Part shown: positions 1 to 6,463 of the stretch, in pieces | Position numbering within the stretch: position 1 is the first letter of the stretch | Layout: each line of letters starts with the position of its first letter | Source of the DNA: Zhenhengia yiwuensis | GTDB taxonomy: Bacteria; Bacillota; Clostridia; Lachnospirales; Cellulosilyticaceae | Direction of reading: 5' to 3' | Assembly: GCF_014384995.1 (NCBI RefSeq) | Contig: NZ_JACRSY010000002.1 | Span: 124,001 to 188,000, forward strand | DNA: 64,000 nt | Notes under the pieces: model-generated | What the model was told of the DNA's origin: nothing | The model's database searches: none | Seen by the model: only the letters and a program-made list of their open reading frames with translations | Program-made: the position numbers and the translations under genes

Positions 1-110
1 AAGTTGAAGTGCTTAGTGAAGAGGATAAAGGAACGACTATGATTATTAAGCTTCCTCTTATACATCATACAAAGTCTAAAACTTTAAAAAGTCTTTTTCC
101 TAAAGAGTAA
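1..110 (+). CDS. C-terminal end of a sensor histidine kinase (partial)
   Basis: The reading frame is open from base 3 to a TAA at 108-110 and the gene starts outside the window. The visible residues VEVLSEEDKGTTMIIKLPL match the last strand and G3 region of a GHKL/HATPase_c domain, where a GKGTT-type motif is followed by a hydrophobic strand ending in LPL or similar. About 15 residues follow, ending in LFPKE. A strong terminator follows 7 bases downstream. Because only about 35 residues are visible, the histidine kinase call is family-level and the signal sensed cannot be inferred. Confidence 0.6.
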   Translation, partial: VEVLSEEDKGTTMIIKLPLIHHTKSKTLKSLFPKE

Positions 111-116
111 TATAAG

Positions 117-145
117 AAAAGGTCACCTAATGGGTGACCTTTTTA
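117..145. terminator. Bidirectional rho-independent terminator
   Basis: The arms AAAAGGTCACC and GGTGACCTTTTT flank a 4-5 base loop and leave U-runs on both strands. It sits between the kinase end (plus) and the folT end (minus), so it can serve both converging transcripts. Confidence 0.85.
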
Positions 146-188
146 AGTCTTGTTTTCACTATAAACAATTGACTAAGTTTATAAACGA

Positions 189-704
189 TTAACGTTCAGC
201 GTATTTCATAAAGAAAGGTGAAATATATTTATAAGTCACCATAATAAGTGCACTTTCTATAGGAAGCATAAGGAAGGATTTAATAACACGGGCACTAATA
301 AGTACCATAAAGGCCTTACCTGTAATCATAGAAAGCCATAATGGATTTAAGAATAGCTGAACAATTAGAATAACGAGTAAATTACTTAGGACAATACGAC
401 TAATAGACAGCTTGTGGCCATAGAGCATCTTTCCATAAATATAACCTGTTGCAAGAGCACTTAAAGTAAAACCAGGGAAATAAGCACCTCCTGTTGGAAA
501 GACAATGGCACCGATAAAATCGGCTAATGCTGCACCAAGGGCAGCAGAGCGTGGTCCAAAGAGCATACCCATAATAACAATGGTAATAAAACCAAAGTTA
601 ATACGAAGTAGTGGACCAAGGTTAATACTAGCAAAGCGCACTAAAACAATATTAAGTGCGACAAGTAGTGCAATAAGCACCATTTTAGTTAATTTATGAT
701 TCAT
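189..704 (-). CDS. folT: Folate-family ECF transporter S component (FolT)
   Basis: A 171-residue integral membrane protein with about six hydrophobic segments. Near the N-terminus it has the ECF S-component pattern of a basic start (MNHKLTKMVLIALLVALNIV) and a run such as GPLLRINFGFITIVIMG, then ADFIGAIVFPTGGAYFPGFT. S components bind a vitamin and dock on the shared EcfAA'T energy module, which is not in this window. The start at 704 follows GGAGGTGC at good spacing; a longer frame reaching 773 would run through the riboswitch and is rejected. The THF riboswitch directly upstream identifies the substrate as folate or a folate precursor. Known for the family: folT is a classic THF-riboswitch target in Clostridia. 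Confidence 0.9.
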   Translation of the reverse strand: MNHKLTKMVLIALLVALNIVLVRFASINLGPLLRINFGFITIVIMGMLFGPRSAALGAALADFIGAIVFPTGGAYFPGFTLSALATGYIYGKMLYGHKLSISRIVLSNLLVILIVQLFLNPLWLSMITGKAFMVLISARVIKSFLMLPIESALIMVTYKYISPFFMKYAER

Positions 705-742
705 AAAGCACCTCCAAAAAATGTGTATTGAAGAGCGCTGAC

Positions 743-845
743 TTGGCAGCGGAATGCGACATAAGCACCGCAAGCATTAAGCTTTTCGTCTAGTGGCAAC
801 TTCCCGTCCAACTAGCACTTAACGCGCTTACATCTACTCTGCCAA
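743..845 (-). ncRNA. Tetrahydrofolate (THF) riboswitch
   Basis: On the minus strand the element opens with TTGGCAG, followed by AGAGTAGATG, the conserved GCGCGTTAAGTGCTAG, GGACGGGAAGTTGCC and GAAAAGC. It continues with GCTTGCGGTGCTTATGTCGC and closes with CTGCCAA, which pairs with the opening arm. This order of conserved blocks is that of the folT-type THF riboswitch. It lies 38 bases upstream of the folT start codon. No clear U-tract hairpin lies between it and the GGAGG site, so control of translation initiation seems more likely than attenuation. Confidence 0.93.
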
Positions 846-865
846 CTGTCTATAGTGATAGTAGT

Positions 866-894
866 ATTATATTCAAAAATTCATACAGTTACAA
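866..894 (-). promoter_or_regulatory. Sigma-A promoter for riboswitch-folT
   Basis: On the minus strand TTGTAA (889-894) and a perfect TATAAT (866-871) are separated by 17 bases. The predicted start of transcription is about 15 bases upstream of the first riboswitch arm, which is where an aptamer promoter should be. Confidence 0.75.
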
Positions 895-924
895 GAATTG
901 TTTCTACCAAGTAGGCAGGTTTGG

Positions 925-953
925 TTGACACTCTAAATTTAAGAGACTATAAT
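925..953 (+). promoter_or_regulatory. Consensus sigma-A promoter for the 1007-2448 pair
   Basis: TTGACA (925-930), 17 bases, TATAAT (948-953): both hexamers are perfect. It points away from the folT promoter, giving a compact divergent promoter region in 854-1006, a stretch with no other gene. Confidence 0.88.
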
Positions 954-1006
954 GACTTTAAATTGTAATAAAATGACACACTTTGACAAAAGAAAGGACA
1001 GAAAAA

Positions 1007-1192
1007 ATGGAAAATTTAAATAGAAAAGACCCTTATATGATGCTTAGTATTGTGAATATGAAATTAAGAGATGAATGTGATTCTTTAGAGGCACTTTGTA
1101 AAGATTATGATTTAGACATGGAAGAACTTTTAGGGCGTATGGATGCTATTGGTTATACATATAGCATGGCAAACAATCAGTTTGTAGGCTAA
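1007..1192 (+). CDS. DUF4250-type small protein
   Basis: A 61-residue soluble protein starting MENLNRKDPYMML and containing SIVNMKLRDECDSLEALC. The pattern of a DPY..LS.VN.KLRD core, a short helical region, then IGY and a polar end resembles the uncharacterised DUF4250 family of Clostridia; this is from memory of the family. The ATG at 1007 is preceded by AAAGGA; a TTG 24 bases earlier has no comparable ribosome site. Transcribed from the perfect promoter at 925-953 and probably co-transcribed with the aminopeptidase 20 bases downstream. Function unknown. Confidence 0.75.
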   Translation: MENLNRKDPYMMLSIVNMKLRDECDSLEALCKDYDLDMEELLGRMDAIGYTYSMANNQFVG

Positions 1193-1212
1193 ATCAGAAA
1201 GGAGAAAGGGTT

Positions 1213-2448
1213 ATGGAAACAAAAGAAAAAAATTTATTAAATTATGCAAAGCTTATTGTAGAAGTAGGTGTTAATATTCAACAGGGGCAGTATCTTATGA
1301 TTACATCACCAATTCAAACAGCTTATTTTGCAAGGGCACTTACAAAATGTGCTTATGAAGCAGGTGCTAAAAAAGTTTATGTAGATTACGTAGATGAAGA
1401 ATTAAGTAAAGTAACGTATATGCATGCACCAGATGAAGCCTTTTTAGAATATCCTCAGTGGGTGGCCGAAGGGAAAAAAACACTTGCAGCAAACAACTGT
1501 GCTTTTATCAGCATTTCTGCATCTAATCCAGACTTATTAAAAGATGTAAATCCAGCACGTATTGCAACGATGCAAAAAACGGCAGGTATAGCTTTAGAAG
1601 GATTTAGAAACTACATTCAAAATGGAGATGTAGCTTGGTGTGTAGCTTCTATTCCAACAGCCGAATGGGCTATGAAAGTATTTCCTAAGGCACAAAATAG
1701 TGATGAAGCTATAGAAAAATTATGGGATAAAATTTATATTGCAACACGTATATATGAACAAGACCCAGTAGAAGCATGGAAAGAGCATACAAGGAATTTA
1801 GAAGAAAAAACAAAGTTCTTAAACAGCAAGAAGATTACACAGCTTCATTATCAATCTAAAGGAACAGACCTTTATGTAGAACTGCCAAAAGGTCATATTT
1901 GGCAAGGTGGTGGAAGCTATAATAAAGCAGGAACTTACTATGTAGCTAATATGCCGACAGAAGAAGTTTTCACTATGCCTTCTAAATATGGTGTAAATGG
2001 TAAGCTAGCTTCTACAAAGCCTTTAAGTTATGGCGGTAACTTAATAGAAAACTTTGTTCTTTATTTTGAGAAAGGCCGTATTGTAGATTTTACAGCAGAG
2101 TCAGGATATGAAACACTTAAATCTCTTATTGAGACAGATGAAGGTTCACATTACCTAGGCGAAGTAGCTATTGTACCGGATGACTCACCTGTATCTAATA
2201 CCAATACTATTTTCTATAATACATTATTTGATGAAAATGCTTCTTGTCATTTTGCTATCGGAAGTGCTTATCCAGATACAATTGAAAAAGGTACTGAGAT
2301 GAATAAAGAGCAGTTAGAAGCAGTTGGTGCCAATACATCTTTAACACATGTAGATTTTATGGTAGGGGATACAAATCTTACGATTGAAGCAGAGACAGAG
2401 AGTGGAGAAAGCTTTATAGTGCTTAAAGACGGTAACTGGGCTTTTTAA
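1213..2448 (+). CDS. M29-family aminopeptidase
   Basis: 411 residues, the usual length for thermophilic aminopeptidase (M29, AmpS/PepS-like) enzymes. These are cytosolic two-metal exopeptidases that remove N-terminal residues. The C-terminal half shows the family's metal-binding blocks in order: NMPTEEVFT (glutamates near 250-251), GSHYLGEVA (glutamate near 316), CHFAIGSAY (histidine near 345) and THVDFMVG (aspartate near 381). SD AGAAAGGAGAAAGG precedes the ATG. It follows the DUF4250 gene closely in one transcription unit. A likely role in peptide turnover is inferred from the family; substrate preference cannot be told. Confidence 0.88.
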   Translation: METKEKNLLNYAKLIVEVGVNIQQGQYLMITSPIQTAYFARALTKCAYEAGAKKVYVDYVDEELSKVTYMHAPDEAFLEYPQWVAEGKKTLAANNCAFISISASNPDLLKDVNPARIATMQKTAGIALEGFRNYIQNGDVAWCVASIPTAEWAMKVFPKAQNSDEAIEKLWDKIYIATRIYEQDPVEAWKEHTRNLEEKTKFLNSKKITQLHYQSKGTDLYVELPKGHIWQGGGSYNKAGTYYVANMPTEEVFTMPSKYGVNGKLASTKPLSYGGNLIENFVLYFEKGRIVDFTAESGYETLKSLIETDEGSHYLGEVAIVPDDSPVSNTNTIFYNTLFDENASCHFAIGSAYPDTIEKGTEMNKEQLEAVGANTSLTHVDFMVGDTNLTIEAETESGESFIVLKDGNWAF

Positions 2449-2510
2449 TTTGACTGGTTACTTTCAAAGATTGAAGTAGGAGAACAATATAAATAATTTT
2501 TATAAAGAGA

Positions 2511-2540
2511 GGGCGAGGCAATATAGGTGCTTCGTCCTTT
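2511..2540 (+). terminator. Possible weak terminator hairpin
   Basis: GGGCGAGGC (2511-2519) can pair with GCTTCGTCC (2529-2537) with wobble pairs, then a short TTT. The U-tract is poor, so this may be only an mRNA 3' hairpin after the aminopeptidase gene. Confidence 0.4.
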
Positions 2541-2599
2541 GCTATATAAAGTGATAAAGAGATACTTTGAAAAGTAAATACATAATAAAAGGAGAGAAG

Positions 2600-3556
2600 A
2601 TGATGAAGATTTGTGTACTTGATGCTAAAACATTAGGAGATGATATAGACCTTACGCCTATTCAAGCAATGGGAGAAGTCATGATTTATGATTTAACTCA
2701 GCCTCATGAAGTTGCTGAAAGAGTTAAAGATGCTCATGTGGTTGTGACCAATAAGGTACAGCTTGGCAAGAAGCAGCTAAAAGATGCTAAAGAACTAAAA
2801 TTGGTTGCACTCTTTGCAACAGGTTTTAATAATATTGATTTAGAGTATATGAAAGATAGAGGAATTGGCGTAGTCAATGTACCAGGATACTCTACAAAGA
2901 GTGTGGCACAGCATACCTTTGCTTTACTGTTTAATTTATTAGAGCATTTAGCTTTTTATGATGAATATGTAAAGACTAAGTCTTATGCAAATAGTAATAC
3001 TTTTGCATATATTGCCAAGCCTTTTTATGAAATAGCAGGGAAGACTTGGGGGATTATAGGAATGGGTGCTATTGGCAAGGAAGTAGCAAGAATAGCCGAA
3101 GCTTTTGGCGTACATATTATCTATTATTCCACTTCTGGGAATAATGGACGTGCTGGCTATACGTGTGTAGATTTAGATACCTTGCTTAAAGAAAGTGATA
3201 TTATCTCTATTCATGCGCCTTTAAATGAAAAAACTCAAAACCTTATAGGATATAAAGAGATGAGTAAGATGAAGAAGAGTGCTTTGCTAATGAATCTTGG
3301 AAGGGGAGGTATTATAGAGGAGGTGGAACTTGCTAGGGCACTTAAGGAAAATCTCATTAGAGGAGCAGCCCTAGATGTCTTAAAGGTAGAACCAATAGAA
3401 CAAGAGCATCCTTTATATGATGTAGATCCATCTAAATGGATTGTGACACCTCATATTGCATGGGCTAGTGTAGAGGCCAGAGGTAACCTAATTGGAGAAG
3501 TAGCAGCTAATATAGAAGCCTTCTTTAAAGGGGAGATGAGAAACCGTATTGTTTAA
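2600..3556 (+). CDS. D-isomer-specific 2-hydroxyacid dehydrogenase
   Basis: About 318 residues, NAD(P)-dependent interconversion of a 2-oxoacid and a D-2-hydroxyacid. An N-terminal catalytic half includes FATGFNNIDLEYMKDRGI and VPGYSTKSVAQHTFALLFN. The Rossmann part has WGIIGMGAIGKEVARIAEAFG (GxGxxG), and the catalytic Arg (NLGRGGII), Glu (LKVEPIE) and His (TPHIAWAS) are all present. It resembles glycerate dehydrogenase/HprA-like members, but substrate is not determinable. ATGs at 2600 and 2603 both follow AAAGGAGAG; a TTG at 2567 would add residues not typical of the family. The gene appears to stand alone. Confidence 0.88.
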   Translation: MMKICVLDAKTLGDDIDLTPIQAMGEVMIYDLTQPHEVAERVKDAHVVVTNKVQLGKKQLKDAKELKLVALFATGFNNIDLEYMKDRGIGVVNVPGYSTKSVAQHTFALLFNLLEHLAFYDEYVKTKSYANSNTFAYIAKPFYEIAGKTWGIIGMGAIGKEVARIAEAFGVHIIYYSTSGNNGRAGYTCVDLDTLLKESDIISIHAPLNEKTQNLIGYKEMSKMKKSALLMNLGRGGIIEEVELARALKENLIRGAALDVLKVEPIEQEHPLYDVDPSKWIVTPHIAWASVEARGNLIGEVAANIEAFFKGEMRNRIV

Positions 3557-3647
3557 AGAGAGAATAAATTCCAAGCTTGTCAATAGGTATGATTTAGAGT
3601 CTGGCATCATATGTTAGTAATAAGACAGTACTTTTTAGGAGGTACTT

Positions 3648-3881
3648 ATGAACCCTATTTTCTTAATTGTTATTCTCGTTATATGTGTTATTATCGTGTT
3701 TATTCTTGCAGATATTCAGAGTCGTAAAATACCTTCTACATTTCCTGAGGAGATAGAAACTAATGAAGAGGAAGAAGGAGACGAGGAAGATGAAGAAGAT
3801 GAAATACCAGAAGAAGAGGAGCAAGAAGTTGAGATAGGTGAAGATGCTACAGACGAGAAATCAGAAAAGCTAAAGTCATAA
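3648..3881 (+). CDS. Small membrane protein with a highly acidic tail
   Basis: 77 residues. Residues 2-22 are a single hydrophobic helix (IFLIVILVICVIIVFILA), followed by DIQSRK and then a 45-residue tail dominated by Glu and Asp. The SD AGGAGG is strong, and a clean terminator follows, so this looks like a real monocistronic gene and not a low-complexity artefact. I do not recognise the family. The basic QSRK after the helix suggests the tail faces the cytoplasm, an inference from the positive-inside rule. Confidence 0.65.
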   Translation: MNPIFLIVILVICVIIVFILADIQSRKIPSTFPEEIETNEEEEGDEEDEEDEIPEEEEQEVEIGEDATDEKSEKLKS

Positions 3882-3883
3882 CA

Positions 3884-3912
3884 GAGAGTGATTAAAGGCA
3901 CTCTCTTTTTTC
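3884..3912 (+). terminator. Rho-independent terminator
   Basis: GAGAGTG (3884-3890) and CACTCTC (3899-3905) followed by six T. It ends the acidic small-protein gene. Confidence 0.8.
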
Positions 3913-3913
3913 A

Positions 3914-3942
3914 TTGCTTTTAAAATAGGTTACCCTTACAAT
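3914..3942 (+). promoter_or_regulatory. Probable sigma-A promoter for the ATP-grasp pair
   Basis: TTGCTT (3914-3919), 17 bases, TACAAT (3937-3942), placed between the preceding terminator and the ATG at 3989. Confidence 0.5.
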
Positions 3943-3988
3943 AGATTTTATAAAAAAGCATAACAAATACATAAGAGGAGATGACAAA

Positions 3989-4882
3989 ATGAAAGGGTTA
4001 TTGATTGTAAATGGATATATGCGTACACCAAAATTTGAAGAGATTACACAGTTATATAAAGAAGCAGCTGGTAGTTATGGGGTTAACTTACAAGTTTGCT
4101 ACACAGATGAAATAGCATATGGTATGGATGATAGAGGTAAGTTATGGGTAAATGTAAACGTAGAAGAGATAGGGTTTGTACTCTTTTTAGATAAAGATAT
4201 AGTTTTAGCACAGCATTTAGAAACATTAGGACTTAGAGTGTTTAATACATCGGCTGCCATTGGTGTTTGTGACCATAAAGGAATGACTATGCAGGCATTA
4301 GGCGGAGCCAATATTGCAATGCCTAAGACCATTATCGCACCACTTGTATTTGAAGGTATGTATGATGAGAAACAGGAAGACCGTTATATTAGACATATTG
4401 AAGAGGAGTTGAGCTATCCACTTATTGTCAAAGAATGTTATGGTTCTTTTGGTATGCAAGTTTATAAGATAGAGGATACAGAAGCATTAGTAGAATTAAG
4501 AAGTAGAATTGCACATAAACCTCATCTTTATCAAGCTTATGTAGCAAGTAGTGAAGGAAAAGATGTACGTATTCATGTAGTGGGAGATAAAGTGGTAGCG
4601 AGTATGCTCAGAGTGAATGAACATGACTTTAGAGCTAATATTACGAATGGTGGTAAGATGATAGCTTATAGTCCTTCTAAAGCTTTTGAGGAAATGGCTG
4701 TAAAGGTATGTAAAGTGCTTAAAGTAGATTTTGCTGGTGTAGATCTTATGTTTGGAGAAGCAGGTGAACCTCTTTTATGTGAGGTTAATTCTAATGCACA
4801 TATTAAAAATATTTTAGATTTAACAGGCATTAATATAGCAGAGAAGATTATGGCTTATATTTTAAAGGAAGTGACAAAATGA
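3989..4882 (+). CDS. RimK-like ATP-grasp ligase, first of a tandem pair
   Basis: 297 residues with the COG0189/RimK layout: an N-terminal pre-ATP-grasp domain (about 1-95), then the lid and nucleotide-binding region with YPLIVKECYGSFGMQVYKI and the QAYV..GKDVRIHVVGDKVV block. The metal site is GVDLMF (Asp) and LLCEVNSNAH (Glu and Asn). RimK-type enzymes join a carboxylate to an amine through an acylphosphate, for example Glu addition to protein or cofactor ends. No neighbour reveals the substrate. The stop overlaps the next gene's start (ATGA), so the two are translationally coupled and may form a heteromer. Confidence 0.8.
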   Translation: MKGLLIVNGYMRTPKFEEITQLYKEAAGSYGVNLQVCYTDEIAYGMDDRGKLWVNVNVEEIGFVLFLDKDIVLAQHLETLGLRVFNTSAAIGVCDHKGMTMQALGGANIAMPKTIIAPLVFEGMYDEKQEDRYIRHIEEELSYPLIVKECYGSFGMQVYKIEDTEALVELRSRIAHKPHLYQAYVASSEGKDVRIHVVGDKVVASMLRVNEHDFRANITNGGKMIAYSPSKAFEEMAVKVCKVLKVDFAGVDLMFGEAGEPLLCEVNSNAHIKNILDLTGINIAEKIMAYILKEVTK

Positions 4883-5748
4883 AACAGGGTTTACTGATTT
4901 ATAAAAGAGAAGATTATAGGGTTAATGAGAGTTATGTGGCTATGCTTATGGAGTATGGCAAAAAGAATCAGTTATATATACAATTTGTATTCTATGAAGA
5001 TTTGCAGCTTGGAGTAGATGAAGATGGACTTTGGATGAGTCATAAAGGAAAACGACTAGAAGAGGTAGATTTTGCCATTAATCGTTCAAGAGAGAGCATG
5101 CTTTCTAAGCAATTAGAGTTTATGGGGATAAGGGTATTTAATTCATATGAAGTGACCTATTTAGCAAATCATAAAGGGCGTACGCATCAGTTTATAAGTA
5201 GCTTAGGGATACCTTCTCTTAAGACAAGCTTTTTTTATCCAGAGTTTATGAAGAGTGAAAAGGTACCCTTCAAGTATCCCTTTGTAATAAAGGCACCAGA
5301 GGGACATGGTGGAACAGAAGTGTTCATGGTACATACAGGTGATGAACTACAACAAATTCTTAGAGAGTATGAACATAAGGAGTGGATTTTGCAAGAGATA
5401 TGTTCACATGTAGGTGAAGATGTGAGAGTATTTGTAATCGGAGGAAAGATTATAGGTGCTATAAGAAGATATTCACAAACAGATTTTAGAGCCAACTACT
5501 GTTTAGGTGGAAAAATAGAATGGTATGACTTACGTGAAGAGCAGAAGAAACTTGTAGAATGTATTTTAAAGCATTTACCTTGTGATTATGTAGGCATTGA
5601 CTTTATGATAGATGGGAAAGGAAAATTTATCTTTAATGAGCTCGAAGATGTTGTAGGAAGTAGAAGTTTATATACACTGAAGAGAGTAGATACAGCAAAG
5701 CTCTATATAGAACATGTTGCAAAGAGCTTAGGCAATAAAAATGTCTAG
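4879..5748 (+). CDS. RimK-like ATP-grasp ligase, second of a tandem pair
   Basis: 289 residues, clearly paralogous in layout to the preceding protein: an N-terminal half with FAINRSRESMLSKQLE and ANHKGRTHQFISSLGIP, then YPFVIKAPEGHGGTEVFMV and GEDVRVFVIGGKIIGAIRR. At the metal site it reads GIDFMID and then FNELEDVVGSRSLY, so the usual Glu-x-Asn is Glu-x-Glu here. This may mark a separate subfamily with altered metal or substrate handling. It overlaps the upstream gene by four bases. The stop codon lies just before or within the terminator hairpin. Product unknown; regulation appears to be only the upstream promoter. Confidence 0.78.
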   Translation: MKQGLLIYKREDYRVNESYVAMLMEYGKKNQLYIQFVFYEDLQLGVDEDGLWMSHKGKRLEEVDFAINRSRESMLSKQLEFMGIRVFNSYEVTYLANHKGRTHQFISSLGIPSLKTSFFYPEFMKSEKVPFKYPFVIKAPEGHGGTEVFMVHTGDELQQILREYEHKEWILQEICSHVGEDVRVFVIGGKIIGAIRRYSQTDFRANYCLGGKIEWYDLREEQKKLVECILKHLPCDYVGIDFMIDGKGKFIFNELEDVVGSRSLYTLKRVDTAKLYIEHVAKSLGNKNV

Positions 5749-5780
5749 AGAGGCCATAGGACTGACTCTAGACATTTTTT
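5740..5780. terminator. Bidirectional terminator between ATP-grasp pair and arsR-type gene
   Basis: AATGTCTAGAG (5740-5750) pairs with CTCTAGACATT (5765-5775), with T-runs on both sides. Both flanking coding ends run into the hairpin. Confidence 0.88.
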
Positions 5781-6141
5781 AATCTTCTTTAACATGTTCA
5801 TAGCCTTGATGAAAGATTTGCTGAATATGTGAATCAGCAAGAGAATAATAAACGACTTTACCTTCTTTACGCGCTTTAACAAGTTTAGCGGCCTTAAAGG
5901 TACGTAGCTGATGAGAAATAGCTGAATGGGTCATATTAAGTACTGCAGCAAGGTCGCATACACACATTTCGGATACGAAAAGTGCACTAAGTATTTTGAT
6001 ACGTGTAGGATCAGAAAAAACTTTAAAAAAGCTGGATAAATCGGTTGCACTATTTTCATCTAAAATACAAGGGATCACTTTCTGAACGACCTCTGTATGG
6101 ATGACATTACAACTGCATATATCTATTTCTTTTCCGTTCAT
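5779..6141 (-). CDS. ArsR/SmtB-family metal-responsive repressor
   Basis: 120 residues. A winged helix-turn-helix with FSDPTRIKILSALF, the recognition region AAVLNMTHSAISHQLRTF and the wing KEGKVVYYSLA. Two metal-site patterns are complete. The alpha-3 type site has CSC near the N-terminus and EMCVCDL before the HTH, as in CadC. The alpha-5 site has D-x-H, then H 11 residues on and E three further (DSH...EHVKE), the spacing of SmtB. It should therefore sense Zn, Cd or Pb. The start at 6141 follows AGGAGG; a longer frame to 6159 would contain that SD. No cation pump lies next to it, so its target is elsewhere or it regulates itself. Confidence 0.85.
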   Translation of the reverse strand: MNGKEIDICSCNVIHTEVVQKVIPCILDENSATDLSSFFKVFSDPTRIKILSALFVSEMCVCDLAAVLNMTHSAISHQLRTFKAAKLVKARKEGKVVYYSLADSHIQQIFHQGYEHVKED

Positions 6142-6167
6142 AAGAATCCTCCTATTCATTATAAGTT

Positions 6168-6180
6168 CTATTATTAATAG
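6168..6180. promoter_or_regulatory. Palindrome, possible operator of the ArsR-type gene
   Basis: CTATTA-T-TAATAG, a perfect 6-1-6 palindrome, lies 27 bases before the repressor start and next to a minus-strand TATAAT (6158-6163). SmtB/ArsR proteins usually bind AT-rich inverted repeats overlapping their promoter; assignment to this repressor is an inference. Confidence 0.4.
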
Positions 6181-6316
6181 GTTAGCCTTAAGTTAGAGGA
6201 ATGTCAAGTTAACTAAATATTTATATACATTATAGATAAATGTTGATTATAATAAAAGTTGGTTGTACTATGAAAATAGAAGACTTGTGTCATGTTAAGA
6301 GAAATGGGGTGAAGGT

Positions 6317-6460
6317 ATGATTAAATTTGAAAAGGAACTTGAAAAATTCAAACCAGTATTAGAGGTTAATAGTATTGAAGATCATATAAGTAATGAAGAG
6401 ATAAAAGATATTATAGATCTCATTAAGATGAATCAACAAGTTAATGAACAGGGGAATTGA
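6317..6460 (+). CDS. Small protein coupled to the TPR protein
   Basis: A 47-residue frame: starts MIKFEKELEKFKPVLEVNSI, ends MNQQVNEQGN. It is predicted helical and acidic, with no signal or cysteine. The SD GGGGTGAAGG precedes ATG at 6317, and the stop is only three bases from the ATG of the TPR gene, suggesting translational coupling. I do not recognise the family. The tight coupling suggests a partner or adaptor of the downstream membrane TPR protein. Confidence 0.6.
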   Translation: MIKFEKELEKFKPVLEVNSIEDHISNEEIKDIIDLIKMNQQVNEQGN

Positions 6461-6463
6461 TTT

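Noticed and set aside
189..773. Longer folT frame beginning at 773
   Set aside because: It would translate through the 3' half of the THF riboswitch and the SD of the true start.
2567..2602. TTG-started N-terminal extension of the hydroxyacid dehydrogenase
   Set aside because: The ATGs at 2600/2603 follow a strong SD and match where the family begins.
3716..3901. Serine-rich minus-strand frame opposite the acidic small protein
   Set aside because: It is the mirror of GAA/GAG codons and has no start signal; the plus frame has SD, helix and terminator.
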